Notes: generated by a model not told the origin, from the letters alone. Counted from the stretch's first letter, positions 8,915 through 19,468 are shown. The stretch: DNA of 29,035 nt from Neolentinus lepideus HHB14362 ss-1 (GCA_001632425.1 KV425579.1:40312-69346); one strand, 5' to 3'. Translations and numbers: made by a program.

Positions 8915-11900
8915 TCAGCGACGCGCAGCACGTTGCTGGCCGGGCAGGAAATCCAAGACTTGATCGGAATCAGACTCGGAATCAGACTCAGGCGCGGCCA
9001 AAACACCCTCGTATCCTTCACGCCGTATGATCTTCGCCTGGATCCGCTGGATCCGTTCGGTATCATGATTATGACCCAGCCCTTCACCTTCATTTCCCGT
9101 CGTATCGCCGTCGAGGCTTGGAACTGTTGGCATGAGTTGACCCCGCGCGCCACCCCTGTTATGGACCAAAGTCAAGAATTTGCGCCAGGTTGGGTCGAGG
9201 GAAAGCACCACAGGATCGCCGATGACAATAAGCAAAGCCCGAGCCCGGGTGAGCGCCACTGGAGAAAGGGGATCAAGCATAAACCATCATGAGAATTCTT
9301 TGTAACTGACCGTTCGTCCGTTTCGGATTTGCCACGAACCCAAGCGAGTGCCTCAAATCGCGGTTGATGTGGTGTGTATTGCTCCTTACAGTGGAAAGAA
9401 TTATGACGAGGCGTTCCTACATGTTTGGAGTCAGTCTCATTCCTTTGCTCATGACAGACGCGTCCGCCGAATGGGTCAACTCACCTGTCCTTGGAAGTCG
9501 TCTACCGTGCCTACTTTGGCCGTCTTAAATTTGTCAGGCAAGATTTCCAAGATTTTTCCACGCTGGGCAAGATATGGAGTGATGATTCCGACATTCTCTG
9601 CGTCTGCGGCAAGGGTGTGTTCATGGTTAAGGTGATGAACTTGGGCAGCTTGGCTACGCACTCAGATCCCTATGTTCTTCTTCAAGCATCATGCAATACC
9701 GTTTCACCAAACTGGCTTCGTCTATGTTGAAATAAGAGGGGGATGTCCCTTCTCGATACTCCCTTCCAGTTATGCCATGAAAGACTACAGGATATCCTGG
9801 CTTGACGAGAATTTCCGAACGGAGGAACTTATGAGTAATTGAAGTATCTGCACAGTGTTGTAGCTGGCCGTTGTAAAATTCTTCATTTGAAAAGGCGAAG
9901 ATATCAGGGTGAGTCCTATGGCGCAAAATCGTGAATCACATGAAGGAGCCGCGTAGTGCCTGCGGCTTACCTATATTGGCGTCTGAGCTCGAGCCTGACA
10001 GAGCTAAAGTGCTAGTTAGCAGATGCGGATTACACGAAATAGAAGAACGAACGTCGTATCCCTCCACGGCTGGGCATCATATATATCCCTCTTCATCATC
10101 CTTTCCAAGAAGCTCTGCTGATACCCTAAACGTGCTGCGACGGGAGATGTGATAACAGGGCCAAGTTGGAGATGGTCGCCCGCGAGGATTACGTTAGTGT
10201 TGGCGTCCGAGAGGGACAGTATTGGAATCATAGCCTGTGGCTCGACAGATTGTCCCGCCTCGTCGATGAATATATGACTGAAGTGCCCCTTCTTCACGCC
10301 TAAGCCTTGAGGAATGCCGCCGGAGACGAAGGTGGAAACGACTACACGATAAGCTAGTAACTCTTCTAAGGGGGGTATGGCGAAGACGTCATTGCCATTG
10401 ATAGGGCAGAATGGGTCCAGTTCTTCGGACAACAACTCGTCGACAGGCCTTGAGATAGCGTTCAATCTCAGCAAAGCGTCAGGTGTCAGGCCTGCTTGCT
10501 TTAACTTAAGAGCAAGGGTGTCCGCAGCACGATTGCTTGGGGTGCACGCCAACATCCGAGTGGTTGAAGACTTTCTCAACAGTCCACAGATTGCCTCCAC
10601 CAAGGCTGTAGTCTTCCCAGTTCCGGGCCTTGGGCAAACGGTCAAGTGGCATTCCACGGCAAGACGGGTTTCGGGAAGCACTCACGGGCCGAAAAGTACA
10701 AATGGTACACTGCGTGCTGGCTGATGAATGATAGCCCAAACAGCGCGGAGCTTCTCTGGATCGTCTTGTATCCGTGTGGACGATAGAACAAAGTCCTGGT
10801 ATAATGCGTCTGCCACTGTAGGACGCGGCAGGATGTGCTCTGCCTTTGGGAACAGTAACCGCTCAGGACGTGGGGTGGAGATCACTGCCTGATGCATCCT
10901 ACGCAGAGGTAACCGATTTAGCCGGAAGCTGACATCGAAGACGTTGCCGTTATAGAGACTGAAGTCGGACGGCATGCGGATTCTGACTTCGTCAAACTGG
11001 ATAGCATGAACACGACCTTCCCATGACATACTTTCGTCCTTCCGGGTGATCACTATCACGTCGCCCACCAGGACTTGCGGCTTTTTCTTAAGTAAGCCGG
11101 GGATTCGTACGCTGTAAACAACACAGTGAGGAAATCTTACGTCGCAACGAGAAGTAATAGTCACCTGTAGTTTGGGTCCTTGCGAGTAAGCATTGCATCC
11201 TGCAGTGTGTACTTCTGTAGCTCTAGACTAGCGGGAACGTGAACACGACTGACTCATTTGATTTTCCGCAAGACTCGCACCTTTCTTTCTCTTCGTCCAC
11301 CCACATGAGGATCTGAAACCAATTCCCGTAGGTAGCCATGTCAAGAGATGAGGGCATAATCTTCTTCACGGCCTTGGTCCCATCCGTAGTCAATGCTAGG
11401 CCTGTCAACCATGGTGGAATAGGAAAATCATGTAATCGAGAGCTCCATCCCATACGTGTCCAGGTAGGTGGTCTGCAGGCAGGAATTGGTGTCACGTCTG
11501 GAGACAACGTAGTGCTGATTTCAGGTCGAACATATGGCGTCTTTGGCTTCAGTAGCTCGTGATCGTCCTTGGAACCAACGATGACATGTAGACGACGCGT
11601 AATGACAAAAGCCTTCTGTCGTATCACATCCCAGAAATTCAATTCCAGGATGTCACTGAACCTGCCCTCGTGTGTGGCATGGAACTGGACAGGCAGCAAC
11701 AGAGGAACACTAGAACTGATCCAGAGCGCCGGGTCTCGATCACACTGTGCGTAGACAGTAAAGCTACAGACAATCGGAGTATGTCAGTCAAGAGAACTGT
11801 AATTGTCGGAATGCAACTAACTTTTCTCCAACGACGTTGAGCGAGCTCCTCAGTTGCACGCTCTTGAGATGCACAAGAACATTACTTCGGGCCCTTTTGA

Positions 11901-12246
11901 TTGTCACAGTTCGTAGCTGTGGCCCGTGTTCGATGATTTCGTCTGCTTCTAGAATTCCGAAATAAACCTGGCCATCCTCCCAAGACACGTATATTCCATT
12001 CCTGTTGAGCTCGGTGTAGCTGGTATCAGTGGCGACCCCATTAGACGATGGGTCACGGGCACGCTGGATCTCAGAGTGTCGTGAACCATCGTTCGAATGG
12101 GCTGGAACGTTCTCGTCTGTACTTGTTTCAGTTCTTGGAACCGTCTCGTTTTGCCTAGCTAGCATTCGGGCACGATGTTTCTTTCCCGCCCGATGAGAGT
12201 TTAAATCCCTCTCGAAAGTATCTTCGCCGCAAGCGCAAGGTGCCAT
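8915..12246 (-). CDS. MOV10/SDE3-like superfamily 1 RNA helicase
   Basis: Putative ATP-dependent RNA helicase of the UPF1-like SF1 group; relatives act in RNA silencing (plant SDE3, animal MOV10/Armitage, Neurospora SAD-3). Ten exons in transcription order: 12246-11822, 11763-11281, 11227-11165, 11111-10686, 10628-10053, 10003-9971, 9915-9662, 9603-9485, 9416-9311, 9258-8915. Length is 942 residues (relatives about 1000). Visible motifs: N-terminal CxC..H..H finger (C4, C6, H18, H24); Walker A GPPGTGKT 465-472; DEAGQ box 588-592; GDHLQLGP 616-623; QYRTHPDIFAFSN just after residue 666; GTVDDFQGQ 785-793; VALTRAR 829-835. The start is set at the Met three residues before the CxC finger; another in-frame ATG lies 72 nt upstream. 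The C terminus is a short Asp/Ser-rich tail. Intron 4 splits the Walker A motif and uses a CCAAG acceptor. Catalytic motifs look intact. Confidence 0.92.
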
Positions 12247-12965
12247 TTCTTGTTGGCTGAAGAGGGTGCTAGTGAAGGTAAAATGCCTAAGAAAAATTCG
12301 CACCGCGTTCGCGCTCAAGATGCCCGGACAAAGGAAATAAGATAGAAGTTGGGCTCGACAAAACAGGCAAAGTGATTGCGGCTTTGGGCGCCAAGAAAGG
12401 CGCCAAATTCTGACTCCGCAGATGGGCCCCTACAAGCGCTTTTGAAAGACATGTTAGTATTGTTACACATAGGATAGTACGCTTGAAGGTAGCGTCGGAT
12501 TAACAGGAAGTTGAAGTAGGTCAAGTTGTGGGACGTGTCTGCCTCGGCGTGATTAAGACTCGCGAAAGGTCGTTCGGCGGAGTCCGAGCTTGCTGCGGCT
12601 CTGGCAGTGGAGTACATTCGGCAATTGCAATGCCTTCGATACTTGGATTTGTCGCCCATGTTTGCACAGGTAACTATGCAAAAGTACAACGGTCAATCGA
12701 ACATTGATGTCGTCATCGTGGGTGCGCATGTCGCTAGCTACAGCGGGCTGCGCTATAGCGGGTGGATTCATTCCTCAGACTCCCTCAAGAGATCAAACTT
12801 TCAATTTTTCTGGACGCATGGGCCATATATCTTCATTCGGATGCTCATGTGGCATAACGAGCGAAGTACTTTTGATCGTTCGAGCCGACTCACATCCACC
12901 GAAGTATCGCGAGCTGGAAGCGACGCTTCGATCAGAAACCCTGCATTGATCTCATGTAGAGGATT
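12247..12965. other. Intergenic spacer / promoter of the helicase gene
   Basis: About 720 bp between the aminopeptidase stop and the helicase start, both on the minus strand. Plus- and minus-strand ORFs here (for example 12607-13020 plus and 12315-12689 minus) have no recognisable motif and overlap each other, so I treat them as chance. The one structured element is the GGCGCC inverted repeat listed separately. Confidence 0.55.
12383..12407. promoter_or_regulatory. Inverted repeat TTTGGGCGCC-N5-GGCGCCAAA
   Basis: Two GGCGCC palindromes face each other with matching T-rich and A-rich flanks, about 137-161 bp upstream of the helicase start codon on its own strand. Position and symmetry suit a protein-binding site or small hairpin in the promoter or 5' untranslated region. 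The right arm, read in reverse, matches an E2F-like TTTGGCGC core. No binding protein can be named from sequence alone. Confidence 0.35.
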
Positions 12966-15900
12966 TCACAGAGGTGAACATTCCCTCTTCAGCCAGTCTA
13001 GCGCACGCTTATCGGCCTGAATGAGCGGCGACACCTTCTCCCAAGTTTCCTTGTGATACCGATTTAGCCAGTCGCGCTCATAAGATGTTAGTATATCCAA
13101 ATCTACAAGCTTCTTCTGGATGGGGCACTACAACGGGTGGTCAGGAGACGTGCCACACTGATATCACATAACGAATCTGCGCTCACCATCGTGACATGCT
13201 CAAAGCGGAGGTATCCCTTGTCACCGAAGTTGTTAGGAGTTTGGGCATCTTGGACAACAACGACGTTCTCGATTCGGATACCGAAGCGTCCGTCGGCATA
13301 GTAGCCAGGTTCTACAAGGATGAGCTTTGCCGATAGCTACAGTCAAAATAACCTACCATTGGAAACAGTCATTCCCGTCTTTAGAGCCGTGTTATTGTAC
13401 GCTGAGCTACGCTGAGCAACTATGGAAGTCGACGACATCAGGAGATAGTACCTATCCGCACACCAATACCCTGGGGTCCTGAAGACAAGTCGTTATGGTC
13501 TGAATCTTGCCATATGAAGTGCGGCTTACCTTCGTGAACATTCAAGAAGTGGCCCACACCATGTCCAGTCCCGTGACTGATATGTGAGTGGTGTTAATTT
13601 CTTGAAATTCGTGAGAGGAATTTTTTTTACCGATAATCTAAGTCATCAGTAAATAATAAATTAAACAGGGCATGTCAGTGTAAGTATACCTAGACCATCT
13701 TGCCACAGCGCTCTTCGCGCCCAAGAATCGCTGTGGAAAGGACTTCGTCGGGACGATATCGCATAAATAGCACATCTCCCTTACATAATATACCCTTCAC
13801 GAGCCGTCTGTATCAGTAAGAGGACGACGATTCAGGAAAACTTCAATATCGCACCTGATGTTCCGTTGGGGAATACTGCGGTATCGATAGCAATGTGCCC
13901 TTGAAGCACGCGAGTGAATGCTCTCTTCTCCTCTGGGGTTGGAGTTCCAAAATGCTGGGGAATAGTCGTTAGTCGAATATAAGCAGAAAGAGGCCAGCCT
14001 ACCCATGTTCTCGTCACGTCAGTCGTTCCGTCAAGATATTGTCCACCGGAATCACACAAATAGATCTGCAAAAAATACGCAATCAACGTGAACGGTAGCA
14101 CTTGACAAAAAAAGGACACACTTGGTCTTTCTTGACAATGGCGCAGTCATTAGGATCAGGAGAATAGTGGATGATAGCTGTAGGTAAAGGGTAAAAAGCT
14201 AGAACGAGCAAAGTCTTCCCTCGAATCCTCACCTCCATTTGGTCCGGTCGAAGATATCGTCGTAAATGATAACCCTCGATACAGATCTAGTTGCCTTGGC
14301 CCTCCCGTTAGTATTCGATCTCGGGAACGTTCGACGCCACTAACGATCGATACTCCTCGAGCTTATCCGCAGCCTGGCTCTCGTTCAGCTCTACTCCATT
14401 GTCGAGCTGCTCTTCTAGCCACGCGAAATACCTCGCAAGCGCCGCGCCGTCACGGATATGACTCTGCCTGAAACCCTCGATCTCGGTTGGATTTTTTATG
14501 GATTTCAGATCGGCCACTGGAGAGCGAGCGATTTGGACTGAGTCCTGTACAAGGCATGATGCAATCGGAACGCTATTTGGACGGAAGAACGGGGACATAC
14601 TTTGCCAATGGCTTGCTGGATAGCGAAACTTGTTTTGTCTCCGAGGAGAATTGGCTAAGAGGATACTTAGGGGGCAAGGGCTGTGAAAACGAAATTGGAC
14701 CCACATCTTCTTTCGACACGTTGTACTCCGAGACAAGGGTCTTGAGATAAGAGAAGAAAGAGTCGTACGATCGCAACTCGACCTGCGATCCAAGGTGTTG
14801 GCCTACTTCTTCATCTATTTGGTCAGGGTTGACGAAGAGAAGCGCTTTATTGGGGGTTACAACAGCGTAGCCAAAGAATACTGCGAGGGTACAGAAATTG
14901 GAAGTAGTCGTGAGATGAGAATTAAACATGCTGTGGAAGGCTACAAACCTGGGTTAAAATCTATGTCAGAGCCCCGCAGGTTGAAGAGCCAGGCGACTTC
15001 GTCGAGCATACTGACAACGATCGCCTTTGCGTTCTTCTTTGCAAGCTCCTCACGGACCTGCTTGATCTTGTCATGATGTGATTGTCCTATACTAAGGTTA
15101 GGACACAGAAACGGGCCATCAAGATTCAGATGGAATCACCCGAGTATTTGAGTTTCAAGGGAAACACTTTGTTCGTTGGCCGTTGCGGGCGTTCATTACC
15201 CCAAACCTGGTCTACCAAGTTGTCCCTCAATGGAACGAGCTGAGAATTCTTGTTCGCCAAGGAGTTATTGATACTCTCAGCATCCACTATCAAGGGTTAG
15301 CCGGGGAACAAGTTCATCACGAATGGGTTGTACCGGCTGATATCAGTGTAGGGTCAATTCCGATGCGTGTACTCGTCTCGAGATTCTATTCATCAATACA
15401 TCAGTTGGTTCGTGGGGCGACAGCCAGGCCGGAGACCTTATGAAGAAACTCTTGCCATGTCGGGACATCTGAAAGAGAATCAAAATTAGCTTCATGACCT
15501 AGATGCATCTGCATACTTGGAAGGCCTTGTTTCATGAGCTTCCAATTTCTGCGAGACTATGAGACGAAAGAGAACGGAATATGGATCAACAAAGACGTGC
15601 CCATCTAACTCCTTTTCAGCTTGCAGAAAATAACGACCGTCCGTGAATAAGTATGCATCCTTCGTGGTGATGACGGCACATCCTAGAGCGAATAGAATCT
15701 TCAGGGCTTCGGCTTCTTGACGGTACGCGACCACGGGAACGCACCCGCTGAACCCGTAAAGCCGGATATGAATGCTCTTCTCTCATCACAGTGAGCCAGA
15801 TATTCACTGGAATCTATGGCACGTTCCAGAGATATTCGATAGCCAGGTTAACAGTCCTCTCAACTTACGTTGATCTTCGCTAGGCACTACATACGCATCC

Positions 15901-16070
15901 ACCGGGCTGACGTTCGTTCTCATCAGCTCGCGTAGAGCTGCTAAACGCTGGGATGTGTCCACTGTTTGCGTTACAAGCGCCATCGCTCCGTGTAATAGTC
16001 GTCGTGGAAGAGGGCTTCGATTGATAAGAACACGTCTACAGGATAGTCGGAAAGCAGATGCGATCTGCAT
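12966..16070 (-). CDS. AMPP: Xaa-Pro aminopeptidase P (peptidase family M24B)
   Basis: Dinuclear-metal exopeptidase that removes an N-terminal residue preceding proline. Twenty-three exons in transcription order: 16070-15869, 15813-15745, 15682-15597, 15556-15517, 15468-15437, 15385-15334, 15286-15140, 15086-14949, 14880-14705, 14654-14601, 14544-14345, 14294-14233, 14177-14122, 14065-14003, 13954-13855, 13794-13785, 13730-13690, 13637-13631, 13576-13530, 13478-13452, 13401-13357, 13311-13187, 13127-12966. Product 646 residues, or 617 from the second ATG (15983), close to the usual ~615. Creatinase-type N-terminal domains are followed by the pita-bread domain. Expected metal ligands are present: D443, D454 ([16 protein letters not shown]), H517 (HGTGHGVGH), E552 (NEPGYY), E566 (GIRIENV). 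The first 29 residues are Arg/Ser/Leu-rich without acids, like a mitochondrial presequence. Exons of 10 and 7 nt lie in the catalytic domain. The 40-nt intron at 15596-15557 is the least certain junction. Confidence 0.93.
13631..13637 (-). other. AMPP: 7-nt microexon of the aminopeptidase gene
   Basis: ATTATCG between acceptor GACTTAG and donor GTAAAA. It supplies two bases of Asp, the whole of Tyr and two bases of Arg in the motif DGLDYRHGTGHG. Skipping it would shift the frame just before the metal-binding His. Confidence 0.78.
13785..13794 (-). other. AMPP: 10-nt microexon of the aminopeptidase gene
   Basis: GGTATATTAT between an upstream acceptor ending GTGAAG and a downstream donor GTAAGG. 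With its flanks it completes S-G-Y-I-I-D-S-W-A-R-R, a strongly conserved stretch of this family, and it alone restores the frame between exon 15 (phase 1) and exon 17. Confidence 0.75.
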
Positions 16071-16710
16071 ATGGTGAGAGGGAGCACTCTGCACTACAAT
16101 TATTATTTGGAAGTTCGAGGCCTGTTAGGCTCATTCCCAGTTTGTTTGCACTTGTCTTCCGCACGAAGGAAGTGTCTGCAGACAGAGTTAACGTTCGAGT
16201 TTACCCGACAACTTGTCCAAGTTCACCCGATGCTAGTACTACGTTTGGCGCAGAGCGATTTAAAACGGGCCTCTGGCGGACCTCGATATTGTCGTAATTG
16301 AACTCGGCTGGCGAGAACTTCTAGAAGACTTCAAGTTCCCGATGCGCCCACTCGCTGCACTGTAGCTAGATGCCATGCTCGTCAATCGCTCATCCATGCT
16401 CAGGGATGAGACCCATTCTCTAGATAGGTTATACTAAGACTGTTGTCTTGTTCAGTCGTGATACATGTACATGTCTCCCTAGCTCAATACTCTCAATCTG
16501 ATATGCGGGACCGGCGTTACGCGGAACCAAGATACTCTTGTGGCCGATGATATCGATATCCAAATATTAATGACCCTCAGTGCATCAATGTTATTGCTAA
16601 AATTCAGTAGCTAGCCCTTGCAAAGTTCAGATGTAGGGCATCTTATGGAATGCCACACTTCTTGCAATTTAAGAGCTTTTGCATTGTAGCGTACAAGAGA
16701 CTCAGTTAAC

Positions 16711-16736
16711 TTGTCCGAAGGCCTGCCGCCGGACAA
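16711..16736. repeat. Inverted repeat TTGTCCG-N12-CGGACAA
   Basis: Perfect 7-bp arms around a 12-bp, GC-rich spacer. CCG..CGG half-sites with fixed spacing are the usual targets of fungal Zn2Cys6 regulators, which fits its place in a divergent promoter region. The assignment is inference from form only. Confidence 0.4.
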
Positions 16737-17548
16737 AGCATTCACATGACCGTGGTCCCGGCCATCATTATTACTTCCTCACTCTGCGACCGACCGGCGA
16801 CCTGTGGGTTCTTAGACTCGAGTCGCCCTGATATTCCACTGAACCCGAAAGGGACAACAGGTCAGCTAAGCTTACAGACCAGCTTACATGGGTAGCTCTA
16901 TCGTTTCATACTCTGAGCAGCTCCATCGGCTTTGGACCGGCAAGGCCACGGGGTTCCGATGTTTCCTCAGACGTTGTATGTACTGTTCCTCGAAGGATTC
17001 TCTTCAACGTCAAGTATCTTGTTTGGACAGCATAGAGACCTGATTAGCATCTCACCAGCGTGAAAAAGATATACATGGTAGATACAATTTGAAGCGAAAT
17101 ATGTCTGTTCTACTGACTCGGATCCTAACGGCCCGGAATCATATCAGACTGCTGACTGAAAGGAGCTACACACCAATGACCCAGAAAACCCTTGGCGCAA
17201 GTTACGGAGATGTCCTCCAGTATCTGGACCTGTGAAGTCTTGCATGACAGGTCGCCAACCAGAGTCTCTTATTGAAGGCATATAGTATTGTGGAATAAAT
17301 GAGGAAGATGAATTATCTCCGTGTCGAATAGCCACATAGCGAATGTTGCTTTGAGCAACTCGGATTGGCTTACATAATGTATTACATGTTATATCCTCCA
17401 ATGCGTACCTGGCTGTCACTGTGCCCGGGGTCCAGTCCAACCCAGTGATCCTGGACACGGTGACCGCGATTCTTATAAGTTAGCAGCGTGAGCAACTGTT
17501 TTCCGGGCGCTGCTCCTTCGCATTCACACTCTCTTCTTACCATTCGAC

Positions 17549-17554
17549 TATATA
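17549..17554 (+). promoter_or_regulatory. TATA-like element
   Basis: TATATA sits 64-69 bp upstream of the ATG at 17618, a plausible TATA box or start-site element for the sphingoid phosphatase gene. Such sequences are common by chance in AT-rich spacers. Confidence 0.3.
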
Positions 17555-17617
17555 CAACCCTGGCTACGAAGGCAATAGTCTATATTCCAATTTAATTCCT
17601 ACCAAAAAGTGCCGACA

Positions 17618-19468
17618 ATGGCGACGGACAGGCTATATCTAAGTGCTCTCGCTAATCCACAGGTGAACTCTATCAAAAATGGCGACCGAAACATATATCT
17701 TGCACCTGTCAGCCCTGCGGACGAACCTGTGGAGACATACAGTTTAGATCCCGGCAGGTCACCCATTGAAATTTACGATAATACGCTTGTGTGGTGGGCC
17801 GCGGCGCTGAGGAGGAGGCTAGTCAAGAGTGTAGAATGGGAGTCGGGCGTGATTGCTGCTATGCAGGTGTGTTCATTTTATGATAGAGAAATGGGGGCGA
17901 TAACTGAATGGAAACTGACAGGAGCGCATCCGGACGCCATGGCTGGACAAGTACTTCGTGTATACATCCTCCTTTGGGACGCATACGTTCTTCATGACCG
18001 CGTTGCCCTGTTTATTTTTCTTTGGATACCCTCAATATGGACGAGGGTATGTCTTCAGTCTATCGGATTTATTGTGTGATCGAATGGCGAATATCTTGCG
18101 GTAGACTTGTATTTGTGCTCTCCACGGGCGTATACACCTCGTCTGTCATTAAAGATCTCATCTGCTCGCCTCGTCCCCACGCACCCCCGGTGACGCGATT
18201 GAGTACGTAAATTATTCCCCTAGGAAATCACATATCTGAATGGTATGCAGCCATGGGCTCACACCACCTCGAATACGGCTTCCCCTCCACGCACACGACC
18301 AACAGTGTCTCTATAGCACTGTTTGTCTTCACGCAAGTCTATCGCGCCTATCTTGACGCGTCAATTTCACACACCGCGTACATACTATGGATCTGTGGGC
18401 TTGTGTTTTATACATTTAGTATCGTGTACGGCAGAATATACACTGCCATGCATAGTTTTTCAGATTGTACGATGGGGATTTTTCTGGGGGTATTGCTGTG
18501 GCTGACACAGTTATTCTTTGAGAAGCCGCTAGAGAATTGGGTGGTCGGAAACGGCTGGTTAGGTCTGTTTCTGCATCCAGTGTCTACCTATCATATGTCT
18601 CACGTTCTTCGCAGGTCCTTTGGCGGTGTTGGTTGTGACAGTGGTACTTGTCAATCAACATCCACAGCCGGTGGATGATTGCCCTTGCTTCGAAGATGCG
18701 ATTGCATTCATGTCCGTCCACGCGGGATCGCTTCTTGTGCAATGGCATAGCGTGCGATATGGATTCAACGATTCGTATTATGTAGTAATGCAGCCAGGCA
18801 GCGCGTACGAGACGTGGTCAGACGTCGGAACGTGGTGGCTGTTTGCCGCCATCAAGGTGGTCGTTGGTGGGTCTCCAGAGCATCCTAGTACTATTACTCT
18901 CTGATCCCGCTCGCAGGCGTTCTCCTCATCTTCATGTGGCGTATTGTCGCAAAGTCCGTCATGCACTTGATACTCCCACCGACGTACCGGCTGCTCGCGC
19001 AGGCGTTCACACTCCCGAATCGGCGGTTCTACACGCCGGCGACGGACTACGACTCGATGCCCCCTGAGATGAGCCTTCGGCCGATCCCGTCCGTCATCGA
19101 CCTCCCGGCGCACATGGAGATGGAGATGGAAATGAAGGTCGACGCGACCGGCGCGGGACGGCGGCTGCATGTCCCGAGGGATATCAAGCTGCGTGGGGCG
19201 GGTGGGACGCTCAGGCGGGAGAAGGTGACCGAGCAGATGGAGAAGTTGGCTGGTGGGCCCCCAGCGGGGGTGGAGGACGATGAGAAGATTAAGCATTACG
19301 ATGCCGATGGTGAGGAGGTTATCTGATTGGGTGCCGTGTGTTGGTGCTGACGGGTTCACGCACTTAGTATTGACGAAGGTCATCGTGTACTCCGGGATTA
19401 CTATCCTTGCCACGGAGGTAGTCCCTATCCTCTTTGAGGTCCTGGGATGGGGCACACGGGCATACTAG
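17618..19468 (+). CDS. LCB3: LCB3-type dihydrosphingosine/sphingosine 1-phosphate phosphatase (PAP2 superfamily)
   Basis: ER membrane enzyme that removes phosphate from long-chain base phosphates, feeding sphingoid bases back into ceramide synthesis. Seven exons: 17618-17866, 17922-18046, 18105-18202, 18251-18562, 18615-18866, 18917-19309, 19368-19468, giving 509 residues. All three PAP2 motifs are present: KDLICSPRP (141-149), PSTH (169-172, active-site His172), and R219-x5-H225-x3-D229 in GRIYTAMHSFSD. Family-typical TPWLDKYFVYTSSFGTHTFF precedes them in two pieces of exon 2. Several hydrophobic segments predict a multispan protein. A charged region (about 390-475) contains an ME-ME-ME run. 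The last exon adds a further hydrophobic segment (VLTKVIVYSGITILATEVV) and C-terminal GWGTRAY. Reading through the last intron would stop at 19326 instead. Confidence 0.9.

Larger units (their letters stand above)
16071..17617. promoter_or_regulatory. Long divergent intergenic region
   Basis: About 1.5 kb separates the start codons of the aminopeptidase (-) and the sphingoid phosphatase (+), long for this otherwise compact window. It must hold both promoters. ORFs inside it (for example minus strand 17144-17458, which lacks an ATG at its beginning) show no motif. Notable elements: palindrome ACATGTACATGT at 16463-16474, the overlapping GATATC pair around 16549-16560, an inverted repeat at 16711-16736, and a TATATA at 17549-17554. 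Confidence 0.55.

Noticed and set aside
12607..13020. 137-codon plus-strand ORF upstream of the helicase
   Set aside because: Overlaps the last exon of the aminopeptidase on the opposite strand and shows no motif or splice partner.
14233..14345. Apparent one-base frameshift in the aminopeptidase between ..EEYRS and GLSFTTISS
   Set aside because: With TAG as acceptor the phase does not fit, which suggested a broken gene. Using the AAG acceptor at 14295, downstream of a TACTAAC branch site, restores the frame and gives [14 protein letters not shown], as expected for the family.
17144..17458. 104-codon minus-strand ORF in the divergent spacer
   Set aside because: Begins without ATG, has no family likeness, and lies in presumed promoter DNA.
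19253..19326. Stop at 19326 as the end of the sphingoid phosphatase
   Set aside because: The frame stays open to this stop, but a clean intron (19310-19367) joins DAD to VLTKVIVYSG.., a conserved-type C terminus, so 19468 is the better end.
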